Below are positions 50,244 to 61,990 of a stretch of 64,000 bases of DNA, piece by piece. Every line of letters starts with the position of its first letter. Position 1 is the first letter of the stretch. Made by a program: the position numbers and the translations under genes. The notes below the pieces were generated by a model that was given only the letters and a program-made list of their open reading frames with translations, made no database searches and was not told the DNA's origin. Origin of the DNA: Albula goreensis (Eukaryota; Chordata; Actinopteri; Albuliformes; Albulidae). Location: positions 25,094,575-25,158,574 of the forward strand of contig CM040758.1 of the NCBI GenBank assembly GCA_022829145.1, read 5' to 3'.

Positions 50244-50395
50244 CAGGTAGGGAGGCCGGATAGAGCAGCCATCTCGTCCACATGTTGATCCCTGGGAGAC
50301 TGCGGTTCAAGTGGCTCCTCTTCTCTGTAATCCTCTCAGCCTTCCTACTGTCTGAATGAAGAAGGACAGGAGGGTGGCTTGGCCATTTTCCTTTT
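50244..50395 (+). repeat. tRNA-derived SINE-like fragment
   Basis: GGTAGGGAGGCCGGATAGAGC with a B-box-like GCGGTTCAAGTGG about 60 bases later. It is followed by AGCCTTCCTACTGTCTGAAT and an A-run at about 50396. Confidence 0.6.
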
Positions 50396-50665
50396 CAAAA
50401 AAAAAGTTAGCACAGGTATCGTGTTTAAAGCCATATGTTATAACAGTATATTAGGTTGTATTGACAGGCTTTTGAACATGTCACATCAGCTTAAAGCTGT
50501 GACACCTGAGCCCTGCTGTCGTCTGACAGGTTCTGTCACTACGCCGTGATGTGTCTCTAACAACTGGCACGTCGTGTAGATCATGGAACGAGCCCTCAAA
50601 AACAAAGGATTTGACTCATCTGTAATGAAACTGTGGAGGAACAAGAGAGAGAGGGAGTCTAAGAG

Positions 50666-50690
50666 TGAGAGAGAGAGAGAGAGAGAGAGA
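50666..50690. repeat. (GA)n microsatellite
   Basis: GA run within a wider purine-rich stretch (50645-50720). Confidence 0.9.
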
Positions 50691-51851
50691 CAGAAAGTGA
50701 AATAAAGAGAGAGAGGGGGGAAATGCTGGCAGAATTCTGAAACATCACTTCCTGTGAGAGAAAGGGGAATCCCTGGATGTAGTCACCAGCCAAAGGGGCG
50801 CTGACGGGCATGTTGGCACGGTGCCAGGGTGCAGGGGAGAGAGAAAGGGCCCCACGGCCCCTGCACAGCTCAGACAGGAAGTTATTAAAGCCATGGGCAT
50901 AGGCCAGCCCCGCCCCACCCTGGGGCTGGCCCCGTCTGTCTTCACACAGCACTGCTAATCTACGGCAGCCAGCGCACGGAAAACTGGCCATTTGAGTGTA
51001 CAGGTAGACATGCTGTGGTGTCTTTGAGGGGAAGGTGGAACCTTCACAAAAGTACAGATTCAACGTTCTAACTACCTCCTCAAACAGCCAGAAATATAAA
51101 ATATTTATCAAATAATGAAGAGCATATTTACTTGATATACAGCATGTTGACCCTATTCCTTCTGCTGTTCATAATGATATCAACACCACAGTAAACTAGA
51201 AAAAGCCAAAATACTATCAAAATCTATTAAATTATTAACAAGTTATTTAAGTTATTAAGTATTTGCATATTGACACAGATGGTTGTTGAAAATGATGATG
51301 ATTTTAGTTGTTGCTGTAATTAATCATGTCAAGAATAAACAAAAGAACAATGCCAACAATTAATGATGACAAGAGGAATAAAATAGTAATAATCACCATC
51401 AGCTGACACTCATGTGTGCGTTCAGCTCTCTAACGCTCGGCCAGTTCAGCTCTGCAGAGTACTCCGGGTTTGTGCCGGTGCCGGAGGACACATACGACAT
51501 GAATAAGCTCCTTCCCAAAGCCACATGCTCTAGTGTAAACACCAACACGCACCCTTAAAGATCACAGGGGACATGCTTAGTGGAGAGGCTCCAGACAGGG
51601 GTGCAGAGCTACACCCCCCTCCTCCTCCAGACGCCTGACCCCTTTCTCTTTAACCGTCGTCCCGTGTCCACCCAAACAGGCCTGGCTTTGGGGTGCATTC
51701 TGTCCCTCTCTCTCTGTGTCCTGCCAGACCCACAAACCGTGACCTCTGCTAATCCCTCTCAACTGTACCGCGTGTGTGTGTGTGCTGGAGGGTGTCTCAG
51801 TGTTCTCCTCCTTTGGGAGATTAGAGAGCAGAGCCGGCCATGCGGGTCTCC

Positions 51852-51961
51852 CTGCAGCCTGGAACCCGGAGCTCCACCCCACTGCAGCCTGGAGCTCCGC
51901 CCCTGCAGCCTGGAACCCGGAGCTCCACCCCACTGCAGCCTGGAGCTCCACCCCCCTGCAG
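51852..51961 (+). repeat. 51-bp repeat, two copies plus partial
   Basis: CTGCAGCCTGGAACCCGGAG and CTGCAGCCTGGAGCTCC alternate (51852, 51882, 51903, 51933, 51956), giving a 51-bp unit of 30 + 21 bases. Confidence 0.9.
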
Positions 51962-54900
51962 CCCACAGCTTCTTTGACAGATGTGACAGTAAAGTGTATG
52001 TGACAGTGTATGATGTTGTATACACACCGTGCATGTCTTAATTACCTTTGTCTTTCATGTCTTTGATGTATGACCTGACACCCCTTGGCATGCAAGACAC
52101 AATCCTGAGATATGGCAATAATAGAGGAAATAATGACAGTTTATCACCTGCCAGCAGGGATCTGCAGCGATTCGCTGGCATACAGTGTGGACTCTGTAAC
52201 CCAACACATTATAACATTGAAGCCGTTTTCACATACAAACTCCGGACAATGTCCAGAGAATCGGGTCCGGACATTATCTGGAGTTGCCCTTTCACACATG
52301 CAGCACAGAGCCGGAGATTTTCCATTTCAGATGTGTTCTCACCTACAGGAAATAATCTGTTTGCTTTAGGCGAGGAGAGGTGCCTGGGAGGCAAGACATT
52401 TCGCTCCCAAATGGATCTTAGATTTCTAGATCATCATCTTAGCAGTCTTAGATTCCCTGTGCATTCCTGGAAAGCTGTAGGAAACATTCCCAGTGTGTGC
52501 GTTTTCCCCAGCTTCCTGGATTCCCCTTGAAGACTACGTGCCTGGAACATTTTTCTGTGACTTTTTGACAGAACATGTCCGGAACTCTAAGATGTCTGGG
52601 GAGCGTTGATGTCATAACGATATCTCACAACCAAATGGGAGTCTGACCGGAATCTTCTCCATTGTCCTGGAAATGTTTTGCATTAGCTGGGATCACGTTC
52701 TGCATTAGCTGGGATTCAGTGAATCAGCCAGCAAGCAGACAGCTTTCAGCCTCTATGCTGGGCTGCCACATTCACACAAAGTGCCGTAGATTCTTTTAGA
52801 GCAGGAGGTGCTTCAAATCCCCAGCACACATTTATTACTTTAATCCTAAATGTACTTTTAGATCAATCAGCAAGGCGAAAGGTTCTTTCTCTCAGTAAAG
52901 TTTAATTTGGAATGGTGGGTTTGAAATGAAAATGTCTGCAGAGATACATGCATGTTGGTAATGGAGGATGTTCAGAACTTAAAAAAATGTTTGTTACTTT
53001 TGAAGTGCAGTTAGTTAAGACATATCCTTTTTTCCTCATTTTGAGTTTGGTTTTTTATTAATGCTAAATATAACTATTTTGGCTTAATGTCAGCATTTCT
53101 GTATCAATTATTAAAGACAGGATGATAAGGCATAACTCTGTGAGCTGCTGATAGCTCCTTAGTTGAAAGGTTAACCACCCCATGTGTGCCTGCTTTGTAT
53201 CGCTAAGGTTTCCTCATCCATGTGTGCCTTGAGCTTTTTGAAAATATATTATTTCTACACACTGAATAATAAAAATAATAGTCTTTATTGTCCACACAAA
53301 TGTGGAAATTTGCTTTAGGCTTCACAGGTTGGTTAAAACACATCACGTTAAATCAATTGTTGTGTTTTTGTGTGTTAACTAACCTGAGAGTTGGTGATGT
53401 GTTTTAACCAACCAATAAGATGAATCAAAACTGGAACATGCACAAATGCAAAGAGATAGGATAGAGAGACGATTAGCAGACATGTTCACGTAATGAAGGG
53501 GTAGCTGAGTGAGTTATAACACGCTCTGCCATACAGCATGGTGTTTGTGATAACAGCCATGATACGCTTATTATACACAGGGAAACTATGCATCTCCCAA
53601 CATTTTTCCTGATATGGATGACTTTAATTTCTACTTTCAACACAAATATGCAGATTATTATGCTGATGCCAGCAGTCAATGGGTTTACATTGTGAGCGCT
53701 TAAGAAGAAGCAAGAAATTATTTTTTGAATTTGTTGTTTTTATTTGAGTGCACAAAGATATTTAGTTGCCTCCCATACTTATTTTAAGGACACTGACAGC
53801 CCAGAGACACAAGATAGAGAGCAGTGAACCTAAACAAAAGTGGTATTTAAAAGCTTACACACATACATGCGCTGACGGCATATGGAACAGTTTAATCTTG
53901 TTGTGGGAATGAGAGCAGGATTAAAGCATGAACGCAGAATTGAGTTATAAGTTGTGAAAGCTGGTGATTGATCCGCTTCCAGACATATGATCCACATAAT
54001 ACACATACGAGCTGCAGCCGTGACATAAACCAATGTATAACACATTTCCCCCTCACCGTGGATTTGCAGCTTCAAATTAAGAACAGAAATACCTACAATG
54101 ATGCTATATACTTTAACACGTGTTTAAAACTTTTATTTCCTTAACATTAAATCTGTCACTTTATCAACCTTTTAAATTTATGGCTAAAATTAAAAAAATC
54201 TGGTCGCCTGGGTGGTGTGTCGGGTTAAATCTATTCACATTTAATTTGCCCAGGGGGTTGAGTTTCAGCCAGGTTCACCTCATCTCATTTCACCAGAAAA
54301 TTTGTGCGTTTAGGCACCTGTTAACCTGCGCTAGTGACAGCCAATAAGAAATAATGTGTTTACAAGCACATTCACTGAGTTGTTTGAACCAATCAAAAAC
54401 TTTTCGCTCCCTGTAGCACAACTCGTCAATTCATCTTATGAAACATAATGGCTCCAACCATTTGTGATGTCACAAAGCTTCACGCTTCCATCACTATTGC
54501 CTACACAGGTATCTGTAACTCTTAGGAATAATTACCCCTGGGACCTACTACACAGTCAGGTATTTCAATGAAACATCATGACCCTGCTGATCCATATGCA
54601 GCTGATATATGCTGACACAAAATGTGATCATGCCAAAAAAAAAACATGTATGCCCATTCCAGACATCGGTTTCTCCGCCAGGGAAGCCTTTAAGTTTTAC
54701 AGTTACAGTGAGAGGCATCTTCCTATCTACAGGAGAAGATATGCCTTTGGGATCCTACTCACCTCCTGTGCATTTCGATGTTTTCATTTTGTTGTGTTTT
54801 CCTTCAGTTACCCCCGTCACATACCCCTGTTATTTCGTATTTATCATCTGAACTCCCCAGTTTTGTGGTTTTATTGGACATTCATGGATGAGATTCTAGT

Positions 54901-56771
54901 TCTCAGACCAGTCACCCAGTCTCACTCAAATAACACATGCTCTTACTGATTGGATAAATGTCACTCTATACTTTCACCAGGGTTTGTTTTACTAATGCTG
55001 TGCAATGTCGCCACCTATTGGAGGAGTTGATTCCTCAAGACTCAGACCCTCGTCATGAGGAATCAACTACAGAAAGTTTTACGACTTTATGGATCACAGC
55101 AAAAATACTTTCAACAGCAGGTCCATTTTATGACGTTTCATTTTGCATCATCATTTTCAAACTAAAGGATGTGGGAAAATAGCTGAAAAACATCAGAATG
55201 AGTCAAAACATCCTTTAACCTGTTACTTTGCCTGGCAACGACTCATTACTCCCCCTAGTGGACACTAATAGGAGCGCAGGCCAGGGCCTCAAACTTGGCC
55301 ATGAGGGAAAGGTTTCAGTGGCGCTACCCTGGTCGAGCTGTCAGTCTCCTTTAAAACAAACGATGCTGCCATCGACAGAAAAGCACATTGACTGGTTAAA
55401 ACCAGTGTGCCACAGATGGTTTATTAGAGGTCAAATTAGTTTAATGTATTCAGAGGTCAGACATCTTAAAGTTGAAACAAAGAACTCAAAAGAGAAAATA
55501 CTACATTGATCAACTTCTGTAAACCTGCCCTGAAAACACAAGGTAGGCACTCTGCCCCATGGCGGTGTGAGGACTTACAGCTGTTTGATAAAAGCTGCTT
55601 TGACCTTCAGGTTGAATAATTCATGTGAGCTTAGTTACAGTTCAGCACTCTTCACATTCATTCAACACTTTAAAATCACCCTTTAAGGGCATGTTGATGA
55701 GGACATTTTCCTCATATTTTTATTCCTGTTTCAGAGCCACAACCCTGACGCGTTAATGAAATGTGTGATAAAGCAGTTAGCCAGTTTCACACGTTTCTAC
55801 ACACTAGTATTCTTTACCTCTTCCCAGGAATGACATGCATACTCTATGCAAGCTCATACCAGGTGAATTCACAGCTATCAAATGAGGATGTCTGAACAAC
55901 ATGGGGACTTGCAACAGCCTCATACAGGAGACAGTCAGTAGAACAAGGGCCAGAACCCGAGGTTAAGGTAAACCAAAGGGAGCTATTCAAACTGTGGTAA
56001 ATATTTTGAATTTAAAACCAGCGAAGCTTTTGTAAGTGTAATTTCACCAGCACACTCTCCTTGGCTCTGCTTGGTGAAATCAACCCCTTCTTCCTTCAGC
56101 AGCTGGTCTTTATACAGATTGTTTGTTGCCATGCTTCCAGATTTGCTTTATGGGATGCCCTCTAGAGACATGCAACTTTTAATTACAGTTATGACAGGAA
56201 TGTGTCAATGGCCTTCAAAGGTTCTGTTACAGGAAGCGCTGAACCTCGCCGTCCGTGTAAACGGACACCAAACATTCATTACAGCATTGCATCTGTTCAT
56301 TTATAGCTCGTGGACTTGATTCTACACGGTGTTTCACTAATGCCCCCTGTAACTTTCTCAGAAAGTCATCGGCTAAATTTCAAATGTGTCAGTAAATCAG
56401 TAAACATGTCAGTAAAAAGCAAATGCACAGAAAAACTGGAGAAGCACTGGTTGAGCACAAAAAAAAATTTTTAACTACATTTCCCATTAGGTATAATTAT
56501 TGATTTGGATGAAACAAGTGATTGACAGCCCCCTGTGGCCCCACTCATTACAGAATACATGAAATCTCATGTAATCCCATTTTAACCCCAGGGGCATACT
56601 GCTGACAGCCACCAGGGGGCACAATAAATCAAACCCTACAGAAACCATGCTTCCCCATTCACAATGGATTACTGTAATTGTGAAAGCATTTCATCCACAG
56701 GAGTGTTCATACGAGTCCATCATATTGGACAGATAAGGGAAAAGGAATGGCACAGCGTAAACAGTTGAGTG

Positions 56772-56787
56772 TTTATTGACCTTTATT
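56772..56787 (-). promoter_or_regulatory. h2az1: h2az1 poly(A) signals (two AATAAA)
   Basis: Read on the - strand, AATAAA occurs at 56787-56782 and again at 56777-56772. Both are about 360 bases past the stop. H2A.Z mRNAs are polyadenylated rather than ending in the replication-dependent histone stem-loop, and no such stem-loop is seen. The inferred 3'UTR spans about 56755-57140 and includes a long U-run (the A-run at 56944-56963 on +). Confidence 0.75.
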
Positions 56788-57140
56788 CCAGGAAGTCACT
56801 TGAATCAAACACAGATCTCAAAGCCAACACTGTCCACAGATCGATCAGCGCACGTTAACCGTACGATAGCCCTCAGCCTCAGCACCTCAACTCAAAGCCC
56901 AAATTAAAAAGCCCAAGCTTCTCTGAAGCTAGCCTTCACTTTAAAAAAAAAAAAAAAAAAAAATACACCAAAAACCAAGCAGGCGTGTGAAGCTCGTCCT
57001 GCTCTCGCCTCGAGTCTTCCTTCCTTAAAACAGTCTTAAAAACAAGTCTGGAAAATAAAGAGCATTCTCGGTCCTTCGGAGTCGACGTTTTGTCCTGAGA
57101 TGACCTGGTTCAGGGGGAAGGGGGTTGGGGGGGGCGGGGA

Positions 57141-57202
57141 TTATACGGTCTTCTGTTGGCCCTTCTTCCCAATCAGAGACTTGTGAATGTGGGGAATGAC
57201 AC
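57141..57202 (-). CDS. h2az1: h2az1 exon 5 (C-terminal tail)
   Basis: 62 coding bases after ..cctcccag complete the Gly codon and encode [19 protein letters not shown] and TAA (57141-57143). The tail carries the lysines (KK) that are mono-ubiquitylated in H2A.Z (family knowledge). A G-rich stretch follows on the UTR side. Confidence 0.97.
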
Positions 57203-60091
57203 CTGGGAGGGGGGACGGGACATGGTTAGTCTGACACACTGCAGTCCTCGGCACTGCACAGCAAACACAGCACATATATTGTATACCTGTATGACCCCCA
57301 TACTTCACCATTCAGTCCCCACTGTTCAGACGCCAGCGGACAGCGAGACACGCGCTTCACCACGAGTTTAAGCATTCACACTAGCAAGTAACATTTGGCA
57401 ATAACAACAATAAGAAAAACACAAATCTTGTCCTAGACTTTTAGTTCCCTGGGGGTGCAAATAAAATTCCAGACACGTCTCAATGGCAGCACCTCACAAA
57501 GTTTGCAGTGCCAGTTTTGGGTCACATATTCTTAATGTTCTGTTTACTTCTGCTTTTGGACTTTGCGTTGAGTGGCTTTTGCTGCTCGTTTTTGTGTATG
57601 CGTGCGTTGACGGAGCTTCCTCACAGGAGGATAAATGTGAAAGGAAATGTGCGACTGCAGCTTTCCATTTGAGACTTGTTTATAAACCAACCAGCCTGCA
57701 CTGCAAACATGGATCTCAACTCACAAGGGGGGGTGAATATGGAGTTCGCTCTGAACCAATTACTTCCACACAAGTAGGACAATACTTGCCAAGGGACATA
57801 ACAAATCAGTACCAGAGGAGAGTTAAAGATGAAAACACACAGCTTCACTAACGGACTGATGCAGTCATGGCAACCGCTCACGAGCTTGTTCGATGGGACA
57901 TTGACAAAGGGAATTTTACAGTGAAGTTCCTGCTCAACAGAAGAAAGGAACATTTGAAATCTAAAAGATCGTTCCGCTTTTTTCTCCCCACAAACCATTG
58001 GCTTTGCCATTGCACAGAAGTTCCAGCGGGTACCAGCTGGGGGCAGTGTTAAGATTTTAAGGGGTAATGCATGCTTCACCCTGATTAAGACGGTCTGCTA
58101 CGCACCCTCATATGTAAGTGCTCCTAGGGCTGTAACTGTTCATATTATTGAACATTAATTGGATTTTTTTTGTCAGATGTTTCATTTTTCCACTGAAAGC
58201 TTATACTGTCGCACCTCTGGTCTCAGACAATACTTCCCTCCCTTGGGGGTTTATCACGCATCAGCCCTGATCTACGCAGCCCTAGCCTCTGTGTTTTAGC
58301 TCAGCGTGAGCCCATCTGCTAGGCGCTGTAAAGTACGGGTAATGTGCCGTTTGGGACAGAGGCAGCACCGACTTACCGCCGCCGGCGATGGTGGCTTTGA
58401 TAAGCGAGTCCAACTCCTCGTCTCCGCGGATGGCGAGCTGCAGATGGCGAGGGGTGATGCGCTTTACCTTCAGGTCCTTGGAGGCGTTTCCTGCCAACTC
58501 CAACACCTGGAGAGACCGCACGTTTATTAAAAGAATAACTCCACCACAGTTGTATTACAGTCAAGCATGTACACCCCCGCAGGTTTTATGAGGAGAGAGT
58601 CAGAAAATGTACTTTGACGGCCTGTACAGTCATATTTTCACTGACAACATTCAGTGTGGATCAAAAGCGAAACACCATTTTCAAACCACAGAGTGCGATT
58701 TATACCAATCATTAGTCAAGAGAGCCTTTAGCTATTGATAAAACCCACATAAGGCTTGCCCCACTGCCCGACCAAAAGACATCCACTCTGGAGCTGCAGC
58801 CAGGCAAAGAGCCAATTTGGCCATCTATATTTTACAGCACCCAAAAAATGCTGCTGGGTTTCCATCAGAGTCCCTGGTTTTAAACATTTATACAGTAGGG
58901 TAACATGCAGTGCTGTAGAATGACATTCGCGTGTAATCACACATGCATTTCTTTCTGGACCCAATGCTAACACGGTGACCATCACAGATTCAGTAGGCGT
59001 GACCGTGTGATGCCGGGTCACACAAATTATTGTTAATGGAACAAAACAAACAAACGTTCAACAAAACGTTGAAACCTTGGATCATAAAATACCAAAAAGC
59101 GACCCTTACAGTCTTTCCGGTTTCATGCAGCGTTACAGATTTAGCATGCACCCACCTCTGCAGTCAGGTACTCCAGAATGGCTGCACTGTATACGGCTGC
59201 AGTTGCTCCGACGCGACCGTGACTTGTTGTCCTGGATTTCAGATGTCTGTGTATACGGCCCACGGGGAACTGGAAACAAAATGAGCAGCGAGGAGAACAT
59301 TAACCATCGTTTAACCGTAATGTTGCGGAATGAATAAACGTGGACATCCCCACGCATGCGTCTCTCGGCCACTTGCGCGGTTTCGGTTTACACTACATTT
59401 TTGTCTCGCTTTTTCGCTCCCCATTTTCCTTCCCCGCTGAGCTAGCCGGCTAAATAGCTAGCGTGCAACCAATATCACGTGTCCTTGAGCACCCTAGCGA
59501 GCCCTGCGCTTCATCACGTGCGTCTAACATAATGTACAACTGGTAATTAGCCAGAGGCAAATGTACCATTACAAATAAATGAATCGCACACAATACCAGT
59601 GAAGAAAACAAATTCGCACGAAGACACACACTGACCTGCAGCCCAGCCCTCTGGGAGCGCGAAACAGCTTTTGTTTTAGTCTTTCCGGAATCTTTTCCAG
59701 CTTTGCCACCAGCCTAATAAGGAGAACGTGCAAAAAAATACAAGACGGTTAAAGAAACGTTTCCAAACAAAGCATACGGCCAGCCAATACACTGATAAGC
59801 AAACCTATCGACAATCTTTCTATATCTATGTCGTATATATCGTTGCTAGCGTCTGTAATGCGTTTAAAAACAAAAAAATGCTTTTTTTGAAATACTGCTA
59901 GCAATGTAACTTAGGCATTTGGTTTCGAAGCTTATGCCAAGATAGCAAGCTAACGTTAGCTAATCGTACACATGACTTAAATGTTCGCACAAATTAGACA
60001 AAAATACAACGAACAACAGAGCGCAAATGAACATAGGGTTATCCCCATGTAAACAAAGAAGGGTTAACAGATGGGGAAAATAGCTTACCAT
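57141..60091 (-). CDS. h2az1: h2az1, histone H2A.Z.1, complete, 5 coding exons
   Basis: The replication-independent H2A variant is placed in nucleosomes near transcription start sites by SRCAP/p400 complexes. The coding exons, in transcript order, are 60089-60091, 59636-59713, 59156-59269, 58377-58506 and 57141-57202. They join to 387 bases (128 residues plus TAA) with consensus splice sites. The protein starts [20 protein letters not shown], contains the histone fold ([19 protein letters not shown], then AATAAVYS-type core) and the H2A.Z acidic patch ([17 protein letters not shown]), and ends GKKGQQKTV. Ser in KSRTT, Thr in KTKAV and the terminal Val indicate H2A.Z.1; H2A.Z.2 has Thr, Ala and Ala (from memory). 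One change from the human sequence is Thr for Ala between K11 and K13 (numbering without Met). The gene is about 3 kb and convergent with mllt3. Confidence 0.97.
58377..58506 (-). CDS. h2az1: h2az1 exon 4 (alpha2-alpha3, acidic patch)
   Basis: 130 bases encode [20 protein letters not shown] and onward to [15 protein letters not shown] plus the first base of a Gly codon. The donor is GTAAGT. Asp-Ser within EELDSL gives the extended acidic patch typical of H2A.Z. Confidence 0.97.
59156..59269 (-). CDS. h2az1: h2az1 exon 3 (alpha1, L1, start of alpha2)
   Basis: 114 bases (38 codons) between ..gtttccag and gtgggt encode [20 protein letters not shown] and onward to [10 protein letters not shown]. 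The Ser in KSRTTSHGR marks H2A.Z.1 in the L1 loop. Confidence 0.97.
59636..59713 (-). CDS. h2az1: h2az1 exon 2 (N-terminal tail)
   Basis: 78 bases encode [20 protein letters not shown] followed by QRAGLQ. Flanks on the - strand are ..ttattag and gtcag. The exon carries the acetylatable tail lysines K4, K7, K11, K13 and K15. Confidence 0.96.
60089..60091 (-). CDS. h2az1: h2az1 exon 1 (start codon only)
   Basis: On the - strand the ATG is followed at once by the donor GTAAGC, so exon 1 contributes only Met plus the 5'UTR. This one-codon first exon fits the usual vertebrate H2A.Z gene structure as I know it. The next exon opens with GCTGGTGGC (AGG), in frame. Confidence 0.92.
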
Positions 60092-60180
60092 TGTGCTACT
60101 GCTATACTGACACGCAGATCTCTGATAAAATCGCGCTTTACCTTATCTTGTTTTAAACTGGTTGTCCCGCCTTCACTTCA

Positions 60181-60279
60181 TTATATAGACAGAATATCCG
60201 TACATCCGGGACTTCTTCATTCAGACTGCCAACCAATTGTATTCAAACAGAATCGCTTCTGACAAAATTATTAACCAAT
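60181..60279 (-). promoter_or_regulatory. h2az1: h2az1 core promoter: TATA box and two inverted CCAAT boxes
   Basis: CTATATAA on the - strand at 60188-60181 lies about 90 bases before the ATG and predicts a start near 60150-60155. CCAAT on the + strand (ATTGG in gene orientation) occurs at 60233-60237 and 60275-60279, 42 bases apart, and suits NF-Y binding. A CG-rich stretch with CGCG words follows at about 60300-60335. The start site is inferred. Confidence 0.7.
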
Positions 60280-61861
60280 CGCAACCCACATCAAGATTCA
60301 AGTCGCGGGACGAAAATAATCGCGCGCCTAATATCAGCCTGGTTTATGGGAAATGTGGTTTTTATTTGCATTCATCGCGCATTTTATTAGGCGCTCAGTG
60401 ACGCGTTTTAAATAATCAAGCGAAACACATTCGACTGTGTTTGCTTATATGTGTCCCTATTGGTAGAAAATCCACAAACGTTACAAAAGTTCTTGGTTTC
60501 TTTCCAGACACAGAATTTAATAATTTGGACAACAGTTTCACAGTGCCAATAATATATTACATGTCCTGATGTGATTCTGTGGCTTATGTTTATGATTATA
60601 CAAAGTGCAAATAAGGCGTTTGAAGTTCTGAATATCATGAATGATCATTAGTATAGCAGCAAACCCATTTAAGATTAATTAAAATACCATCTTTCTCTAA
60701 CTTTAATGTGATATTTTATGTTTTCATGTATAAGAAGAGTTTTGTGCAGTTGAAACTGAAATTATAGTTGAAATAGCTTCAAACTAAAACAGAGAACTGC
60801 TGTTTTATGTATTAAAACAGCATTTTTTGGTGTGTTTTGAATAAGACATCTTTAGGAAAGATCTGTTTTATTGTTGAAACACTCAAAATGTCCACTGCAG
60901 TTCTGTCTGTACCATCATCATGTATCATACAAGAGCTCTGTCTTGTTATTCTCTTCCTTCAAAGAAGAACATATAAAGGGGAAAACGTTGGTCTTGATTT
61001 GATTTTTCATGAAAGGTGCTATAGGTGCAGTAATTGTAACACAAGGTAATTAGGGCAAGCAGAAGTTTATAAAACTGAAAGAGCTACTTAAAGTACCCAG
61101 AGATCATTAATAAAGTAAACTGAATGTGGGCCACAAAATGGAAGATGGCCAAAATAGGTGTTTTGGAAACAAACTCTCAAAGAATGTCACATGATGAACC
61201 TCTTTCAAAGTTCACTTCTTTCAAAAAAGTGAGTGAGGAGTCAATTCACAAGGTGATCTGTGAATAAAACACTTTAAGGAGCAGACTGACCAAATAAGAT
61301 TAAAGATGCAAAAAATAACACTGAAAAATACATAAAGGTAGAGGTCAATATTGTGCTGATGCAAGAAACGTCAATTGTTTGGAAAACAATCGCATATGTA
61401 AAATTATAACATGAAGCATGCATCTGTTAAACCATGAGGGAGAACAGTGAACAGGAACTGTTAGGGGTGGAGATAAAATGCCCAGAGCTCATTAGGTCCA
61501 TTCTGCTTTACTGCCTGAGGAGGGAGATTTCTGACTTGCACCCACATCTTTCCAAACCATGGGCTGTTCGTTCATTTCCTTTTGTCATTCAGAAATCTCA
61601 TACACAGGATCTGCAGAGGATGACCCCCATGGGCAGAGTAGAGTCAGCACAAGCTGTTGCCAAATTATTTTTCTCCATTACAGCTTCCTGCACGGATACA
61701 TGTCTCATCAAACCAGCCCCTGCCTCCAGCACAGCACCCAGAAAAGAAAATAAAAACATCTCCACAGCAGGCTTAACACCACAGAAAGTGCAAATTACCA
61801 ACACCTATCCCATGAAGGCCACATACCATGGCACCTGCCAATTACCAATGTAGAGAAAACA

Positions 61862-61990
61862 GGGTGGCACAATGGCTGGAGGGTTGGCATCCTGGGCCCA
61901 CAATAAAAGGAACCCATGTTTGATTCCCACTGTGCACTATGTCTGGGCCCTTCCTGTGGAAAAAGGCCATCATGCTGGGATCAGGTCCAG
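61862..61990 (+). repeat. tRNA-derived SINE-like fragment
   Basis: GGTGGCACAATGGCTGGAGG (A-box-like) and ATGTTTGATTCCCACTG (B-box-like), then GGGCCCTTCCTGTGG. The spacing of the boxes fits a tRNA-derived head. Confidence 0.65.

Larger units (their letters stand above)
47321..56755. other. Intergenic region between convergent mllt3 and h2az1
   Basis: No recognised gene. It is mostly AT-rich unique sequence with a SINE-like fragment (50244-50395), a GA tract (50666-50690), a two-copy 51-bp repeat (51852-51961) and hairpins near 52240 and 55026. The 150- and 160-codon open frames here have no recognisable domain. Confidence 0.75.

Noticed and set aside
50659..51111. 150-codon - strand frame
   Set aside because: It ends in Ser/Leu repeats from a GA tract and shows no recognisable domain.
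57141..60091. Identification as h2az2 (H2A.Z.2)
   Set aside because: The three usual distinguishing positions read Thr (KTKAV), Ser (KSRTT) and terminal Val, all H2A.Z.1-type.
61434..61853. 139-codon + strand frame upstream of h2az1
   Set aside because: No familiar motif; length is within what AT-rich random sequence of this size can give. A protein search could change this.
61862..61940. Possible tRNA gene from A/B-box-like words (also at 35585 and 50244)
   Set aside because: No acceptor or anticodon stems form. The boxes fit degenerate tRNA-derived SINE heads.
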